Assembly (NCBI GenBank): GCA_020356065.1 | Contig: CP070632.1 | Location: 1,869,254 to 1,903,060, forward strand | Direction: 5' to 3' | DNA from: Nitrospiraceae bacterium | GTDB taxonomy: Bacteria > Nitrospirota > Thermodesulfovibrionia > UBA6902 | DNA: 33,807 nucleotides | In this document: piece by piece, positions 1 to 8,722 of the stretch | Layout: each line of letters opens with the position of its first letter | How positions within the stretch are numbered: position 1 is the first letter of the stretch | Notes under the pieces: model-generated | The model's database searches: none | Seen by the model: only the letters and a program-made list of their open reading frames with translations | Told to the model about the DNA's origin: nothing | Position numbers and translations under genes: made by a program

Positions 1-1
1 A

Positions 2-808
2 GCCATTTCGGCTTCATTAACAGGCATTACCGGCATCGGAATTGGAGTGGCAGGAATTATTGACAGGCAAAAAGGGATAGTTATCCAGTCCCCCAACATC
101 TCCACTCTGAATGGTCTTCCTTTAAGAGAGCTCTTTGAAAAGGAATTTGGACTTCCGGTTGTTGTTGAAAATGATGCCAATACGTACGCATATGGGGAAA
201 AATGGGTTGGAGCAGGGAAAGACCTTGATAATTTTGTTCTTCTCACACTCGGGACCGGATTGGGAGGCGGTATCATTTATCATGGTGACCTGTTTGAGGG
301 GCCTGTTGAAATCGGACATATGACGATCGTGCCGAGCGGACGCTACTGCACCTGTGGCAGTTACGGCTGCCTTGAGTCGTATGCCTCAGGCAGGGCCATT
401 GTTGACAGGGTCATATCTTCACTTGAAAAAGGCGCGGAAAGCATGCTTACGGAGCGATGTAACGGCAATTTTTATAAAGTAACATCCAAACTTATTTATG
501 AAACGGCCCTTGATGGTGACAGCCTGAGCAGGGAAGTGTTCAGGGAAGCGGGACATTTTTTAGGTATCGGGATAGCAAATCTAATTAACATTCTGGGACT
601 TGAAGCAGTAATCATCGGCGGAGGACTGATCGGTGCGTGGGACATGTTTGTAAGTGAGTTGGAAAAGGAAGCATTAAGAAGGGCATTTAAGCCTCTTTCA
701 ACCAATCTGAAAATTCTCAAAAGTTCGCTCGAAGAAAATGCCGGATCCATCGGCGCGGCCGGTCTTCTTTTAAAGAAAATCCAATCAGGTACCGGAGATT
801 TAGCCTGA
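2..808 (+). CDS. ROK family sugar kinase (glucokinase-like), 5' end cut off by the window
   Basis: The frame is open from base 2, so the N-terminal phosphate-binding part (about 50 residues of a usual 310-320) lies outside the window; a GTG at 47 is internal, not the start. ROK proteins phosphorylate hexoses or N-acetyl-hexosamines with ATP in the cytoplasm, and some are repressors. Visible family marks are VENDANTYAYGE, the glycine-rich LGTGLGGGII nucleotide-binding strand, the EIGHM sugar-binding motif, and the zinc-site motif CTCGSYGCLES. A further IGGGLIG segment near the C-terminus is also typical. No DNA-binding domain is seen, although the true N-terminus is missing. It ends 18 bases before lepA, suggesting co-transcription. 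Family is certain; the sugar is not determined. Confidence 0.9.
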   Translation, partial: AISASLTGITGIGIGVAGIIDRQKGIVIQSPNISTLNGLPLRELFEKEFGLPVVVENDANTYAYGEKWVGAGKDLDNFVLLTLGTGLGGGIIYHGDLFEGPVEIGHMTIVPSGRYCTCGSYGCLESYASGRAIVDRVISSLEKGAESMLTERCNGNFYKVTSKLIYETALDGDSLSREVFREAGHFLGIGIANLINILGLEAVIIGGGLIGAWDMFVSELEKEALRRAFKPLSTNLKILKSSLEENAGSIGAAGLLLKKIQSGTGDLA

Positions 809-826
809 CGTTCCTCCGATTATTCC

Positions 827-2620
827 ATGTCTGAAAAAAATATCAGAAATTTCTCTATCATCGCACATATCGATCACGGCAAATCCACCATTGCTGACCG
901 CATCCTTGAGATAACCGGAGCGCTTACACAGCGGGAAATGACCACAAAACAGGTGCTTGACTCGATGGACCTGGAGCAGGAGCGCGGAATTACCATCAAG
1001 GCACATGCGGTAACCATTAATTATACGTCAGATGATGGTCAGATATATAAATTAAATCTGATCGACACCCCGGGTCATGTTGATTTTTCGTATGAGGTAT
1101 CCCGCAGCCTTGCCTCCTGTGAAGGTGCCCTGCTTGTAGTGGACGCTTCGCAGGGTGTAGAGGCTCAGACACTGGCCAACACCTATTTGGCTGTTGAACA
1201 CGATCTGGAAATCATTCCTGTCATAAACAAGATCGATCTTCCAAGTGCTGAACCGGAACGGGTCAAAAAGGATATCGAAGATTCAATTGGCATAGACTGC
1301 AGTGATGTTATTCTTACGTCTGCCAAGGAGGGTACAGGCATAAAAAGCCTGCTGGAAGCAATCGTACAAAGGGTCCCGCCTCCGGTGGGAAAGGAAAGCA
1401 GTCCGTTAAAGGCCCTTATATTTGACTCATGGTTTGACAATTACCAGGGCGTGATAGTCCTTGTGAGGCTCTTTGAGGGCACGGTGGAAAAAGGCTCAAA
1501 GATACTCATGATGGCAACCAGAAAGGTGTTTGAAGTCCAGGAAGTTGGCATATTTACTCCGGCCAAGAAAGCCGTGACAGCTCTCAGGGCAGGTGAAGTG
1601 GGTTATATCATAGCAGGCATGAGAAACGTTTCCGATACAAAAGTCGGAGATACGATAACGGATGCGGTCAATCCCTCACCAGAACCGTGCCCTGGGTACA
1701 GGGACATAAAGCCGATGGTATTTTGCGGGTTGTACCCCACGGAGGCAAACCAGTATGAAGACCTGAAGGACGCGCTTGAAAAGTTACGGCTTAATGATTC
1801 TTCATTTAATTTTGAACCTGAAACATCAACTGCCCTCGGGTTTGGGTTCCGGTGCGGGTTTCTGGGCCTGCTGCACATGGAGATAATAAAAGAGAGGCTT
1901 GAAAGAGAATTCAAGCTCGCCCTTGTAAACACGGCTCCCACGGTTGTGTATAAGATTCTGGAGACCGATGGAAATATCATATATATAGACAGCCCTGCAA
2001 AACTTCCAAAGAAATATGAATCCATTGAAGAGCCTTTTGTAAAGACCACTATCCTCGTCCCTTCCCGGTTTATTGGTCAGATACTGGAATTATGCCAGGA
2101 AAAAAGGGGTTTTCAGAAGGATTTTAATTATATTGGAAAAGACCGCATCATGGTCACGTATGAGTTTCCGCTGAATGAGATTTTGTGGGACTTTTATGAT
2201 AAACTAAAGTCTTCGTCAAGCGGGTATGCCTCAATGGACTATGAATTTCTTGGCTACAGGGCATCAAAACTGATCAAGCTTGATATACTGTTGAATGGAG
2301 AGTCTGTGGATGCCCTTTCGATGATTGTGCATAAGGACAGGGCATATTACAAGGGCAGGCAGATTGCTGAGAGGTTGAGGCAGGAAATTCCCAGACAGCT
2401 TTTTGAGGTTATCATACAGGCGGCGATCGGCAGTAAGATTATTGCCAGGGAGAGCATCAAGGCCATCAGAAAAAATGTGCTTGCCAAGTGTTATGGTGGT
2501 GATATAACCAGGAAAAGAAAGCTCCTTGAAAAACAGAAAGAGGGGAAAAGGAGAATGAAACAGGTCGGAAGGGTTGAGATCCCGCAGGAGGCCTTTCTTG
2601 CCGTGCTGAAGGTTAAGTAA
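827..2620 (+). CDS. lepA: Elongation factor 4 (LepA), ribosome back-translocating GTPase
   Basis: The 597-residue product matches the usual LepA length of about 600. LepA binds the ribosome at the inner membrane or in the cytoplasm and hydrolyses GTP to remodel stalled or mistranslocated complexes. The GTPase motifs run in order: AHIDHGKST (residues 13-21), the switch-I sequence [19 protein letters not shown] and SAKEGTG. Domain II, the EF-G-like domains and the LepA-specific C-terminal tail rich in lysine and arginine ([19 protein letters not shown]) follow. The ATG at 827 is chosen because [20 protein letters not shown] is the standard LepA N-terminus. It follows the ROK kinase by 18 bases and precedes lepB, the widespread lepA-lepB order. 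Confidence 0.98.
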   Translation: MSEKNIRNFSIIAHIDHGKSTIADRILEITGALTQREMTTKQVLDSMDLEQERGITIKAHAVTINYTSDDGQIYKLNLIDTPGHVDFSYEVSRSLASCEGALLVVDASQGVEAQTLANTYLAVEHDLEIIPVINKIDLPSAEPERVKKDIEDSIGIDCSDVILTSAKEGTGIKSLLEAIVQRVPPPVGKESSPLKALIFDSWFDNYQGVIVLVRLFEGTVEKGSKILMMATRKVFEVQEVGIFTPAKKAVTALRAGEVGYIIAGMRNVSDTKVGDTITDAVNPSPEPCPGYRDIKPMVFCGLYPTEANQYEDLKDALEKLRLNDSSFNFEPETSTALGFGFRCGFLGLLHMEIIKERLEREFKLALVNTAPTVVYKILETDGNIIYIDSPAKLPKKYESIEEPFVKTTILVPSRFIGQILELCQEKRGFQKDFNYIGKDRIMVTYEFPLNEILWDFYDKLKSSSSGYASMDYEFLGYRASKLIKLDILLNGESVDALSMIVHKDRAYYKGRQIAERLRQEIPRQLFEVIIQAAIGSKIIARESIKAIRKNVLAKCYGGDITRKRKLLEKQKEGKRRMKQVGRVEIPQEAFLAVLKVK

Positions 2621-2685
2621 CGAATTCCGGGACCATTTTAATTATTGCGGAAAAATTTAATTAATAATAGAAGAGAAGAACTACA

Positions 2686-3405
2686 TTGGCAAAAAAAAAT
2701 ATAACACATAAATCAAAGTTCAGGGAATATACCGAGGCCATACTCATTGCTGTCCTGCTTGCCCTTGTGATCAGGGCCTTTGTTGTACAGGCATTCAAGA
2801 TTCCCTCCGGCTCAATGATCCCCACACTTCTGGTCGGCGACCATATACTGGTAAACAAGTTTATTTACGGAATAAAAATCCCTTTTACAGACAGCAGGTT
2901 TCTGATATTCAACCCTCCCAAAAAGGGTGATATTATTGTGTTCTCATTTCCCAAGAACAAGGAGCAGGAAGAGTGTATAAGCACGTACAACAACATTTCA
3001 TACAGGATCGGAAATGCCTTCAGCAGCGGAAACCCGGCCTATCTGTTCAAGGACAACTGCAGGGATTTTATAAAGAGGGTCATCGGGGTTGGCGGGGACA
3101 AAATAGAGATTAAAGACAAGACCGTTTTTGTTAATGACATTCCCCGTGATGAAAATTTCACTGTTCACAGGGACCCCGGAATAGAGGACTCCCCGAGGGA
3201 CAATTTCGGCCCGTTTATCGTACCGAGAAGGAGCTTTTTTGTAATGGGAGATAATCGTGACCAGAGTTATGACAGCCGGTTCTGGGGGATCGTTTCAATG
3301 GAAGAAGTCAAAGGCAAGGCCTTTATCATGTACTGGTCTTGGAACAGTGAGGGTAGCCTGCTGGACAAAATCCGATGGAACAGGATAGGCAAACTTATCA
3401 AGTAA
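2686..3405 (+). CDS. lepB: Signal peptidase I
   Basis: LepB cleaves signal peptides from exported preproteins at the outer face of the inner membrane. The 239-residue product has a cytoplasmic lysine-rich tip, one membrane segment (about residues 18-36), then box B IPSGSMIPTLLVGD with the nucleophile Ser43. The general base is Lys130 in DFIKRVIGVGGD, and the conserved MGDNRDQSYDSRFWG box follows. Between roughly residues 90 and 126 there is an extra loop containing Cys97 and Cys125, which could form a periplasmic disulfide. The start is TTG, supported by an upstream AGAAGAGAAG stretch and by the length of the cytoplasmic tip. It lies 65 bases after lepA and 10 bases before ribE. Confidence 0.95.
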   Translation: MAKKNITHKSKFREYTEAILIAVLLALVIRAFVVQAFKIPSGSMIPTLLVGDHILVNKFIYGIKIPFTDSRFLIFNPPKKGDIIVFSFPKNKEQEECISTYNNISYRIGNAFSSGNPAYLFKDNCRDFIKRVIGVGGDKIEIKDKTVFVNDIPRDENFTVHRDPGIEDSPRDNFGPFIVPRRSFFVMGDNRDQSYDSRFWGIVSMEEVKGKAFIMYWSWNSEGSLLDKIRWNRIGKLIK

Positions 3406-3415
3406 CGTCGACAAC

Positions 3416-4054
3416 ATGTTTACAGGTCTTGTTGAAATTCAGGGAGCAGTTACTTCGGTCAGGGAGACCGACAACGGTATCCGTCTTTCTCTCAAGCCCA
3501 TTCCCGAGTTTGAGCTCAGGCTGGGTGACAGCGTCTCAGTTAACGGTGTCTGTCTTACGGTAACTAAACACAATAAAGAAATATCTTTTGACGTATCTCC
3601 CGAAACAATGAGGAGTACAAACCTTGGAGAGCTGAAAAACAGCGACAGCGTTAATCTGGAGCGCGCCCTGAGGTTGTCAGACAGACTGGGCGGACATATT
3701 GTCTCGGGACATGTAGACAATGTAGGTTCAATAAGAGAAATAAAAAAGGCGGGAGAATACACCTTTTACAGATTTGACGCGACGAATGACATATTAAAAT
3801 ATGTGGTAAAAAAAGGCTCCATCGCAATTGACGGAATAAGTCTTACCGTAGTTGACCTTGACAGCAGTTCATTCAGTGTAGCCATTATTCCCCATACCCT
3901 TTCGGCAACAAATATAGGGAAGAAAAAAGTCGGTGACAGGGTCAATCTTGAGGTGGACATCATCGGGAAGTATATTGAGAAACTGCTTAATACGAATGAC
4001 ACCGGTTCAAACCTGATGGGGCTTTTAAGGGAAAAGGGATTTGTGAATGACTAA
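3416..4054 (+). CDS. ribE: Riboflavin synthase, alpha subunit
   Basis: The enzyme dismutates two 6,7-dimethyl-8-ribityllumazine molecules into riboflavin and a pyrimidine that returns to the lumazine synthase reaction. The 212-residue protein begins [12 protein letters not shown], the hallmark N-terminus, and contains the two tandem lumazine-binding barrels. The repeat signatures are SVNGVCLTV in the first half and [11 protein letters not shown] in the second, and [10 protein letters not shown] lies at the domain boundary. It starts 10 bases after lepB and its last 8 bases overlap the ribBA start, so translation is probably coupled. Some species call this gene ribC. No ribD (deaminase-reductase) gene is in the window, so that step is encoded elsewhere. 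Confidence 0.97.
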   Translation: MFTGLVEIQGAVTSVRETDNGIRLSLKPIPEFELRLGDSVSVNGVCLTVTKHNKEISFDVSPETMRSTNLGELKNSDSVNLERALRLSDRLGGHIVSGHVDNVGSIREIKKAGEYTFYRFDATNDILKYVVKKGSIAIDGISLTVVDLDSSSFSVAIIPHTLSATNIGKKKVGDRVNLEVDIIGKYIEKLLNTNDTGSNLMGLLREKGFVND

Positions 4055-5300
4055 GAAAAAAACAGTGAAAAAAAATCACCGTGCCCGCAAGACATATAAG
4101 TTGAATACCATTGAAGAGGCAATAGAAGATATCAGGGCTGGCAAGATGGTCATTCTTATCGATGATGAGGACAGGGAAAACGAAGGGGACCTCACTATTG
4201 CCGCACAGAAAGTAACTGCCCAGACAATAAACTTCATGGCCAAACATGGACGGGGGCTCATCTGCCTCTCCCTGACTCCTGAAAAGGTTGAGCAGCTCAA
4301 GCTCCCCATGATGTCAGAGCTTAATACGTCCAGTTTTGGGACTGCTTTTACAGTGTCCATAGAAGCAAGGAAGGGTGTAACTACCGGTATATCTGCCTCT
4401 GACAGGGCCAAAACCGTAAAAGCGGCAATCAATCCAAAAGCAAAACCTGAAGACATTGCACGTCCGGGACATATTTTCCCTTTGCGGGCCCAGCCCGGCG
4501 GCGTGCTCCAGCGGGCAGGTCAGACAGAGGGCTCTGTTGACCTGGCCAGACTTGCCGGCCTGAATCCTGCAGGCGTTATCTGTGAGATAATGAATGATGA
4601 CGGCACAATGGCAAGGGTGCCCCAGCTGGCAAAGTTTGCAAAAAAACACGGGCTGAAAATGGTCACCATCAAAGACCTTATCCAGTACAGGATGAGAAAC
4701 GAATGCCTGGTTGAGCGTCTGGCTGAAACAAAAATGCCCACAGCCTTTGGAGGAGAATTCAGGGCTATTATATTTGGGAATATGGTGGATGATACAACTC
4801 ATGTGGCACTGGTCAAGGGCGATATATCCCCGGATGAAGAGGTTCTTGTCCGCGTACATTCAGAGTGTCTCACAGGAGATGTCTTTGCTTCCAAGAGATG
4901 TGACTGTGGAGACCAGCTCCACAAAGCGATGCATATGATTAAAAAAGAAGGCAAGGGTGTCCTGCTGTACATGAGACAGGAGGGAAGAGGCATCGGGCTG
5001 GTTAATAAACTCAAGGCCTATGCTCTGCAGGACGAAGGCTTTGATACGGTTGAGGCAAATGAAAAGCTGGGTTTCAAGGCTGACATGAGAGACTATGGAA
5101 TAGGTGCACAGATTCTGGTTAATCTTGGTATACAGAAAATGAGAATAATGACGAATAATCCCAAGAAGCTCATAGGCCTTGAGGGGTATGGTTTAAAAAT
5201 TGTCGGCAGGGTGCCCATAGAGGTCAAACCACATGACAAAAACATCAAATACCTTTCGATCAAAAAGGAAAAGCTGGGACATATGCTGAATCATGTTTAG
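4047..5300 (+). CDS. ribBA: Bifunctional 3,4-dihydroxy-2-butanone-4-phosphate synthase / GTP cyclohydrolase II
   Basis: The fused enzyme opens both branches of riboflavin synthesis: RibB makes dihydroxybutanone phosphate from ribulose-5-phosphate, and RibA opens the imidazole ring of GTP. The N-terminal half has [31 protein letters not shown] and [18 protein letters not shown]. The C-terminal half has the zinc ligands in [20 protein letters not shown], the [16 protein letters not shown] loop and [12 protein letters not shown]. At 417 residues it is full length for RibBA. A lysine- and arginine-rich extension of about 20 residues precedes the usual RibB start at [11 protein letters not shown]. 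The ATG overlaps the ribE stop by 8 bases, and ribH follows 60 bases later. Confidence 0.97.
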   Translation: MTKKKTVKKNHRARKTYKLNTIEEAIEDIRAGKMVILIDDEDRENEGDLTIAAQKVTAQTINFMAKHGRGLICLSLTPEKVEQLKLPMMSELNTSSFGTAFTVSIEARKGVTTGISASDRAKTVKAAINPKAKPEDIARPGHIFPLRAQPGGVLQRAGQTEGSVDLARLAGLNPAGVICEIMNDDGTMARVPQLAKFAKKHGLKMVTIKDLIQYRMRNECLVERLAETKMPTAFGGEFRAIIFGNMVDDTTHVALVKGDISPDEEVLVRVHSECLTGDVFASKRCDCGDQLHKAMHMIKKEGKGVLLYMRQEGRGIGLVNKLKAYALQDEGFDTVEANEKLGFKADMRDYGIGAQILVNLGIQKMRIMTNNPKKLIGLEGYGLKIVGRVPIEVKPHDKNIKYLSIKKEKLGHMLNHV

Positions 5301-5360
5301 TCCAAATAAAGCAAATGAATTGTTCGGATGTTAATCAGCTGAAACATACAGGAGGAACGA

Positions 5361-5822
5361 ATGAGAACATTTGAGGGAGAGCTTCAGGCCAAGGGACTGA
5401 AGTTTGCGATCATAGTCAGCCGTTTCAACGATTTTATCGGAAGCAAGCTGCTTGACGGAGCAATTGATGCGCTCACCAGGCACGGGGCATCAGAGCAGAA
5501 TATAGATATCATAAAAGTCCCGGGCGCATATGAGATACCGCTTGCAGCAAAAAAAGTGGCTTTAAAAAAGAAACACGACGCCGTGATCTGTCTCGGGGCC
5601 ATCATTCGGGGTGCAACTCCACATTTTGATTATGTTGCTGCTGAGGCCTCCAAAGGAATCGCCCAGGCATCTCTTGATACGGGCATTCCCATTGCATTCG
5701 GGGTCCTCACTACCGATACCATTGAACAGGCAGTTGAGAGGGCCGGTACAAAGAGCGGAAACAAGGGCTGGGACAGCGCAATAGCTGCTATTGAAATGGC
5801 ACAGCTTTTTAAAAAGTTATGA
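5361..5822 (+). CDS. ribH: 6,7-dimethyl-8-ribityllumazine synthase
   Basis: RibH condenses the ribitylamino-pyrimidine with dihydroxybutanone phosphate, giving the lumazine used by RibE; the family forms pentamers or 60-mer capsids. The 153-residue length is typical. Visible active-site segments are [45 protein letters not shown] with the catalytic His in the PHFD turn, [12 protein letters not shown] and the conserved [13 protein letters not shown] near the C-terminus. A strong GGAGGAACG Shine-Dalgarno sequence sits just before the ATG. It is the third gene of the riboflavin cluster. A palindromic repeat separates it from nusB, the usual neighbour of ribH in many bacteria. Confidence 0.97.
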   Translation: MRTFEGELQAKGLKFAIIVSRFNDFIGSKLLDGAIDALTRHGASEQNIDIIKVPGAYEIPLAAKKVALKKKHDAVICLGAIIRGATPHFDYVAAEASKGIAQASLDTGIPIAFGVLTTDTIEQAVERAGTKSGNKGWDSAIAAIEMAQLFKKL

Positions 5823-5935
5823 GTGACGAGTTACGCGTAACGGGTAAAGGACATGTAACAAAACCTGGTCTCACAAGTGAGCAATCTTTCTGCAGATTTT
5901 TTCTCGTCACTTGTTACCTTTTACCCGTCACTGTC
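5823..5935. repeat. Palindromic GTAACGGGTAA-type intergenic repeat between ribH and nusB
   Basis: The left arm GTAACGGGTAAAGG...GTAACAA (about 5837-5860) is matched by the inverted right arm TTGTTACCTTTTACCCGTCAC (5911-5931). Shorter GTGACGAG-type words occur in both flanks. Inside the loop lie a small perfect hairpin CTCAC-AA-GTGAG (5870-5881) and an AATCT...AGATT stem followed by a T-run (5883-5901). The right arm ends just before the nusB ATG and occupies the place where its Shine-Dalgarno would be. It resembles dispersed low-complexity palindromes rather than a transposase-bearing element. Confidence 0.7.
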
Positions 5936-5937
5936 TT

Positions 5938-6366
5938 ATGAAACGACGACGATCCAGAGAATATGCCCTCCAGATTCTCTTCCAGCTTGAACTTACCGGA
6001 AACAAACTGAGCAATGAAGTCCTCGATGAATTTTGGGAAAGTATAAAAGAGGATGATGAAGTAAAGCAGTTCACGTATGATATCGTAAGCTCCACCCTGG
6101 CAAACCTTGAAACCATAGACCGTGTAATTCAAAAGGCTGCCGAGCACTGGGCCATAGAAAGAATGGCCGCTATAGACAGAAATATACTCAGGGCAGCTAC
6201 AAATGAGATCCTCTACAGATCAGACATCCCATCTTCCGTGGCAATCAATGAGGCCCTGGAAATAGCCAAGAAATATTCCACGGAAGATTCAGCACCTTTT
6301 ATCAATGGAATTCTGGACAGGATAGCCGAAGAGGGAATACACCCCTCATCGTCCAGCAAAGAATAA
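5938..6366 (+). CDS. nusB: Transcription antitermination factor NusB
   Basis: NusB forms a heterodimer with S10 (NusE) and binds boxA RNA during rRNA antitermination. The 142-residue all-helical product has the basic N-terminus MKRRRSREYALQILFQLEL. It also has the characteristic C-terminal segments RNILRAATNEILYR, PSSVAINEALEIAKKYS and FINGILDRIAEE. The ATG at 5938 is chosen over an in-frame TTG at 5911 because it gives the standard family N-terminus; the TTG lies inside the upstream repeat arm. No convincing Shine-Dalgarno precedes the ATG, because the repeat abuts it. The gene follows ribH, a common pairing, and precedes a phosphoesterase by 20 bases. Confidence 0.93.
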   Translation: MKRRRSREYALQILFQLELTGNKLSNEVLDEFWESIKEDDEVKQFTYDIVSSTLANLETIDRVIQKAAEHWAIERMAAIDRNILRAATNEILYRSDIPSSVAINEALEIAKKYSTEDSAPFINGILDRIAEEGIHPSSSSKE

Positions 6367-6386
6367 ATATATAGAGAGAGTCTGGC

Positions 6387-7115
6387 ATGCCTTCTTTTGC
6401 AGTTATATCAGACGTCCATTCCAATCTTGAGGCCCTGTATGCCGTACTCAATGAGATTGAAAAGGAACATACATCTGCCCTTTTCTTTCTGGGAGACGCG
6501 GTGGGTTATGGGGCTGAACCAAATACATGCGTAGAGGTCATCAACGATGTATCAGAGATCATTGTTGCTGGCAATCACGATCGGGGAGCTGTCGGTCTTA
6601 CTGACATATCTCATTTCAATCCCTATGCAAGGACTGCCATAGACTGGACCAGGGACGTCCTGACTGACAAAAACAGGGATTTCCTCAGAACAGCCCCTCT
6701 TACCTATGAAAGTGACGACAAAGACATATTTCTGGTCCACGGAACTCCAAAAGATCCTGAGAGGTGGTTCTATCTGGAAGGCAAAGAGGATGCTGTCAAG
6801 AACTTCCGCTTTTTCGGTCAGAAATTCTGTTTTGTGGGACACTCCCATATACCCTTCATTGCTGAACAATCAGCTAATGGCAAAACAGTCTTGTTTCATA
6901 CACTTACAGAAATCAGAAAAGATTGCAGATACATAATCAACATTGGAAGTGTGGGACAGCCCAGAGACGGCAATCCTGATGCCTGCTATGTGATCATGAG
7001 CAGTAATGTGATAGAAATAAAAAGGGTTTCATATGATATATTATTAACTCAGAAAAAAATGAAAGACGCCGGACTTCCGGACTCTCTCATTACGAGACTG
7101 GCAGAGGGAAGATGA
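6387..7115 (+). CDS. Calcineurin-like metallophosphoesterase (YfcE/MJ0936 type)
   Basis: The 242-residue protein carries the full two-metal phosphoesterase motif set: SDVHSNLEAL (Asp9, His11), LGDAVGYG (Asp37), AGNHDRGAVG, a LVHGTP segment and GHSHIPF. NIGSVGQPRDGNPDACY near the C-terminus is the usual end of the small cytoplasmic YfcE-like group. Members hydrolyse phosphodiesters or phosphomonoesters such as cyclic nucleotides or diadenosine polyphosphates in vitro. The physiological substrate cannot be read from sequence. An AGAGAGAG stretch precedes the ATG. It lies 20 bases after nusB and is separated from purB by a palindromic GTTCAA repeat, so it is probably part of the same run of genes. 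Confidence 0.88.
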   Translation: MPSFAVISDVHSNLEALYAVLNEIEKEHTSALFFLGDAVGYGAEPNTCVEVINDVSEIIVAGNHDRGAVGLTDISHFNPYARTAIDWTRDVLTDKNRDFLRTAPLTYESDDKDIFLVHGTPKDPERWFYLEGKEDAVKNFRFFGQKFCFVGHSHIPFIAEQSANGKTVLFHTLTEIRKDCRYIINIGSVGQPRDGNPDACYVIMSSNVIEIKRVSYDILLTQKKMKDAGLPDSLITRLAEGR

Positions 7116-7120
7116 AAGTA

Positions 7121-7207
7121 TAGTTCAATAATTGTTCAAAAGTCGTTCAACGTAGTTCAAAGCTGTTTTTATTATGTCAATTTGAACTATATTGAACTAC
7201 GTTGAAC
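7121..7207. repeat. GTTCAA inverted/direct repeat in front of purB
   Basis: Six or more GTTCAA/TTGAAC half-units lie in 87 bases. Direct copies sit at 7123, 7134, 7145 and 7155, followed by inverted copies at 7182, 7192 and 7202. The best pair is a perfect 16-base inverted repeat, GTTCAACGTAGTTCAA (7145-7160) against TTGAACTACGTTGAAC (7192-7207). The loop between them is 31 bases. The transcript could fold into a long hairpin ending 9 bases before the purB Shine-Dalgarno. It could be a mobile or slippage-derived palindrome, an RNA processing site, or an attenuator; there is no T-run after it. Confidence 0.85.
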
Positions 7208-7216
7208 CATGTATTT

Positions 7217-7222
7217 AGGAGG
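7217..7222 (+). promoter_or_regulatory. Shine-Dalgarno AGGAGG that fixes the purB start
   Basis: AGGAGG lies 4 bases upstream of the TTG at 7227. An ATG at 7209 in the same frame is upstream of this site and has no Shine-Dalgarno of its own, so the TTG is the better start. Confidence 0.75.
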
Positions 7223-7226
7223 TTAT

Positions 7227-8519
7227 TTGATACCACGTTATTCACGGCCTGAAATGGCGAAGATATGGGAGCCTGAGAACAGATATCAGAAATGGCTTGA
7301 TGTTGAAATCGCTGCATGTGAGGCATGGGCAAGTAAGGGAGAGATACCCAAAAAGAGCCTGGGAACCATAAAGAAGAAGGCCGGCTTCAATGTCAGAAGA
7401 ATAGACAAGATCGAAGAGAAGGTTAAGCACGATGTGATCGCATTTCTTACCTCCGTTGCTGAATATATCGGGTCTGACTCAAGGTTTGTCCACAAAGGAC
7501 TTACTTCCTCGGATGTCCTTGATACAGCGCTTGCAGTCCTGATGAAGGAGGCGGCTGATATCATTATCAGGGACATCATGAATCTGATGAAAGTCCTGAA
7601 GGCCAATGCCACTAAGTATAAATTTACCCTGCAGATGGGCAGGAGCCACGGGATTCATGCTGAACCCACTACATTCGGCCTGACTTTTGCCCTGTGGTAT
7701 GAAGAGATGAAACGCAATCTTCAGCGCATGAAGACCGCCAGGGAAACAATCAGTTATGGCCAGCTTTCCGGTCCGGTCGGGACTTTTTCAAGCCTTCCTC
7801 CTGATATTGAAACATTTGTCTGCAAGAAACTTGGACTAAAGCCCGCTCCGATTGCTACTCAGGTGATCCAGCGTGACAGGCATGCAGAATATATGACTAC
7901 GCTTGCCCTGATCGCCGGGACTATAGAGAAAATGTCTGTTGAGATACGACATCTTCAGAGGACGGAAGTGCTTGAGGCAGAGGAACCATTTTCAAAGGGG
8001 CAGAAAGGCTCTTCTGCAATGCCTCACAAAAGAAATCCCATTGGCAGTGAAAACCTGAGCGGACTGGCCAGAGTCGTACGTTCAAATGCGATTGCCGCAA
8101 TGGAGAATATACCTTTGTGGCATGAGCGGGACATAAGCCATTCATCAGTTGAAAGAATTATCATACCTGACAGTACCATCCTTATTAACTATATGCTCGT
8201 AAGACTGACAGGAATCCTGAAACACATTCAGGTCTATCCCGAGAGAATGAAAGAAAATATCAATATGAGCAATGGACTGTTCTGTTCACAGCGCGTGCTT
8301 CTTATGCTCACGGAAAAGGGGCTGAGCAGAGAGAAATCATACAGACTCGTTCAACGAAACGCTATGAAGAGCTGGAATCAGGGCATAGACTTTAAGAAAC
8401 TTCTGCTAAAGGATAAGGCCATCACAACGTATATAAGTAACAAAGAAATCGACAACCTTTTTGATCTGAAGTTTTATACAAAAAATGTAGACTACATTTT
8501 CAGGAGGGTCTTCAGGTAA
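7227..8519 (+). CDS. purB: Adenylosuccinate lyase
   Basis: PurB catalyses two beta-eliminations of fumarate in purine synthesis: SAICAR to AICAR, and adenylosuccinate to AMP. The 430-residue product reads (M)IPRYSRPEMAKIWEPENRY from the TTG at 7227, matching the usual PurB N-terminus, whereas the upstream ATG at 7209 would add six non-family residues. Conserved segments include GLTSSDVLDTAL, the catalytic-His region GRSHGIHAEPTTFG, SGPVGTFSS, and the superfamily signature GSSAMPHKRNPIGSEN with its mobile-loop serines. It is the last gene of the plus-strand run; a strong hairpin terminator lies 28 bases after the stop. The GTTCAA palindrome lies immediately upstream and may affect expression. 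Confidence 0.97.
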   Translation: MIPRYSRPEMAKIWEPENRYQKWLDVEIAACEAWASKGEIPKKSLGTIKKKAGFNVRRIDKIEEKVKHDVIAFLTSVAEYIGSDSRFVHKGLTSSDVLDTALAVLMKEAADIIIRDIMNLMKVLKANATKYKFTLQMGRSHGIHAEPTTFGLTFALWYEEMKRNLQRMKTARETISYGQLSGPVGTFSSLPPDIETFVCKKLGLKPAPIATQVIQRDRHAEYMTTLALIAGTIEKMSVEIRHLQRTEVLEAEEPFSKGQKGSSAMPHKRNPIGSENLSGLARVVRSNAIAAMENIPLWHERDISHSSVERIIIPDSTILINYMLVRLTGILKHIQVYPERMKENINMSNGLFCSQRVLLMLTEKGLSREKSYRLVQRNAMKSWNQGIDFKKLLLKDKAITTYISNKEIDNLFDLKFYTKNVDYIFRRVFR

Positions 8520-8546
8520 CTACTTCTGTATCAGTCGGACTTAGAG

Positions 8547-8578
8547 GGACACACCCGAAAGGATGTGTCCTTCTTTTT
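8547..8578 (+). terminator. Intrinsic terminator after purB
   Basis: The stem GGACACACCC / GGATGTGTCC (8547-8556 with 8561-8570, one mismatch) has a GAAA tetraloop and is followed by TTCTTTTT. This is a classic Rho-independent terminator closing the lepA-purB run. Confidence 0.92.
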
Positions 8579-8608
8579 GCTTCTTATATGCCGATGTAAG
8601 GATGAGCT

Positions 8609-8675
8609 ACAATGTATTTTTGAACACTGAAATTAATTTTTATACGTCTTAATTTTAAACTTTTTTATACATTGT
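8609..8675. repeat. Inverted repeat upstream of the two-CW gene
   Basis: ACAATGTAT (8609-8617) is matched by the perfect inverse ATACATTGT (8667-8675) across a 49-base AT-rich gap. It could be a pair of operator half-sites for the gene at 8723 or chance in AT-rich DNA. Confidence 0.4.
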
Positions 8676-8722
8676 TCCGAATAGATAATAACAATCTTGA
8701 CACATTTTAAACAGGAGATAAT

